Assembly: GCA_964636625.1 (NCBI GenBank)
Contig: CAZWUL010000061.1
Span: 1-6,042 of the forward strand
Source: CAZWUL01 sp964636625
GTDB lineage: Bacteria > Atribacterota > Phoenicimicrobiia > Phoenicimicrobiales > Stramentimicrobiaceae
Reading direction: 5' to 3'
Length of the DNA: 6,042 nt
Shown here: positions 6,001 through 6,042 of the stretch, in pieces
Layout of the letters: the number at the start of each line of letters is the position of its first letter
Numbering within the stretch: position 1 is the first letter of the stretch
Position numbers and translations under genes: made by a program
Notes under the pieces: model-generated
What the model saw: only the letters and a program-made list of their open reading frames with translations
What the model was told of the DNA's origin: nothing
Database searches by the model: none

Positions 6001-6042
6001 TCTTCAGATGTAATTCTTTAAGTTGTTCAGGGCTAACCTCTG
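5990..6042 (-). CDS. C-terminal end of an unidentified protein (partial)
   Basis: Only the last 16 complete codons are inside the window; the gene begins beyond the right edge. The frame reads EVSPEQLKELHLKMSI and stops with TAG at 5992-5990. SPEQLKEL is a typical helix start with an amphipathic pattern, unlike the surrounding repeats, and the base composition rises in GC at this point. That is the only evidence of coding, and the family cannot be named from so few residues. The last three residues and the stop (ATGAGTATTTAG) look like part of the tagtat repeat array, so the original C-terminus may have been altered. Another frame reading LALNNLKNYI before a TGA is the alternative. Confidence 0.4.
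   Translation of the reverse strand, partial: EVSPEQLKELHLKMSI

Noticed and set aside
5825..6013. A 62-codon plus-strand frame at the right edge
   Set aside because: It begins inside the variant palindromic repeat and runs through the attcttcca and tagtat repeats into the likely end of a minus-strand gene; the composition is repeat-derived and it has no ribosome binding site.

Overview
The window looks like a stretch of chromosome from a low-GC, probably anaerobic bacterium of an uncultured or sparsely sampled lineage. That is inferred from AT-rich codon use, a type IV pilus ATPase and several families of short intergenic repeats; a clostridial or Atribacterota-like source is possible, but nothing here fixes the phylum. 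No phage, transposase or CRISPR array is visible.

All convincing genes lie on the minus strand, so they read from right to left. In transcription order they are: the last codons of an unidentified gene at the right edge (5990-6042); a gene-free block of about 1.1 kb (4881-5989) made of degenerate short repeats; a good sigma-70-type promoter (4852-4880); a structured non-coding RNA closed by a 15-bp terminal helix (about 4614-4830), best explained as a divergent 6S RNA; 5-formyltetrahydrofolate cyclo-ligase (ygfA, 3966-4562); ribosomal protein S1 (rpsA, 1777-3789); and the pilus extension ATPase PilB (26-1753). The pair 6S RNA then ygfA is a classic bacterial gene order, which supports the RNA call. 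rpsA and pilB are 23 bases apart and are probably co-transcribed. The 176-base gap between ygfA and rpsA holds no clear hairpin terminator, so read-through from ygfA is possible.

Two proteins deserve attention. S1 has seven S1/OB-fold repeats rather than the usual four to six; the last five repeat every 85-86 residues. PilB carries an N-terminal MshEN domain with one exact and one relaxed copy of the cyclic-di-GMP-binding motif, so pilus extension is probably controlled by that second messenger.

The intergenic block is the least explained part. It contains two identical 40-bp palindromic-type repeats, a third inverted copy whose core is replaced by a different hairpin, and several short repeat modules (tagtat/gagt-like, gtttttagt-like, attcttcca-like) that recur in a preferred order. 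A C-rich/G-rich hairpin sits near the point where the orientation of the modules changes. No protein-coding gene is supported inside it.
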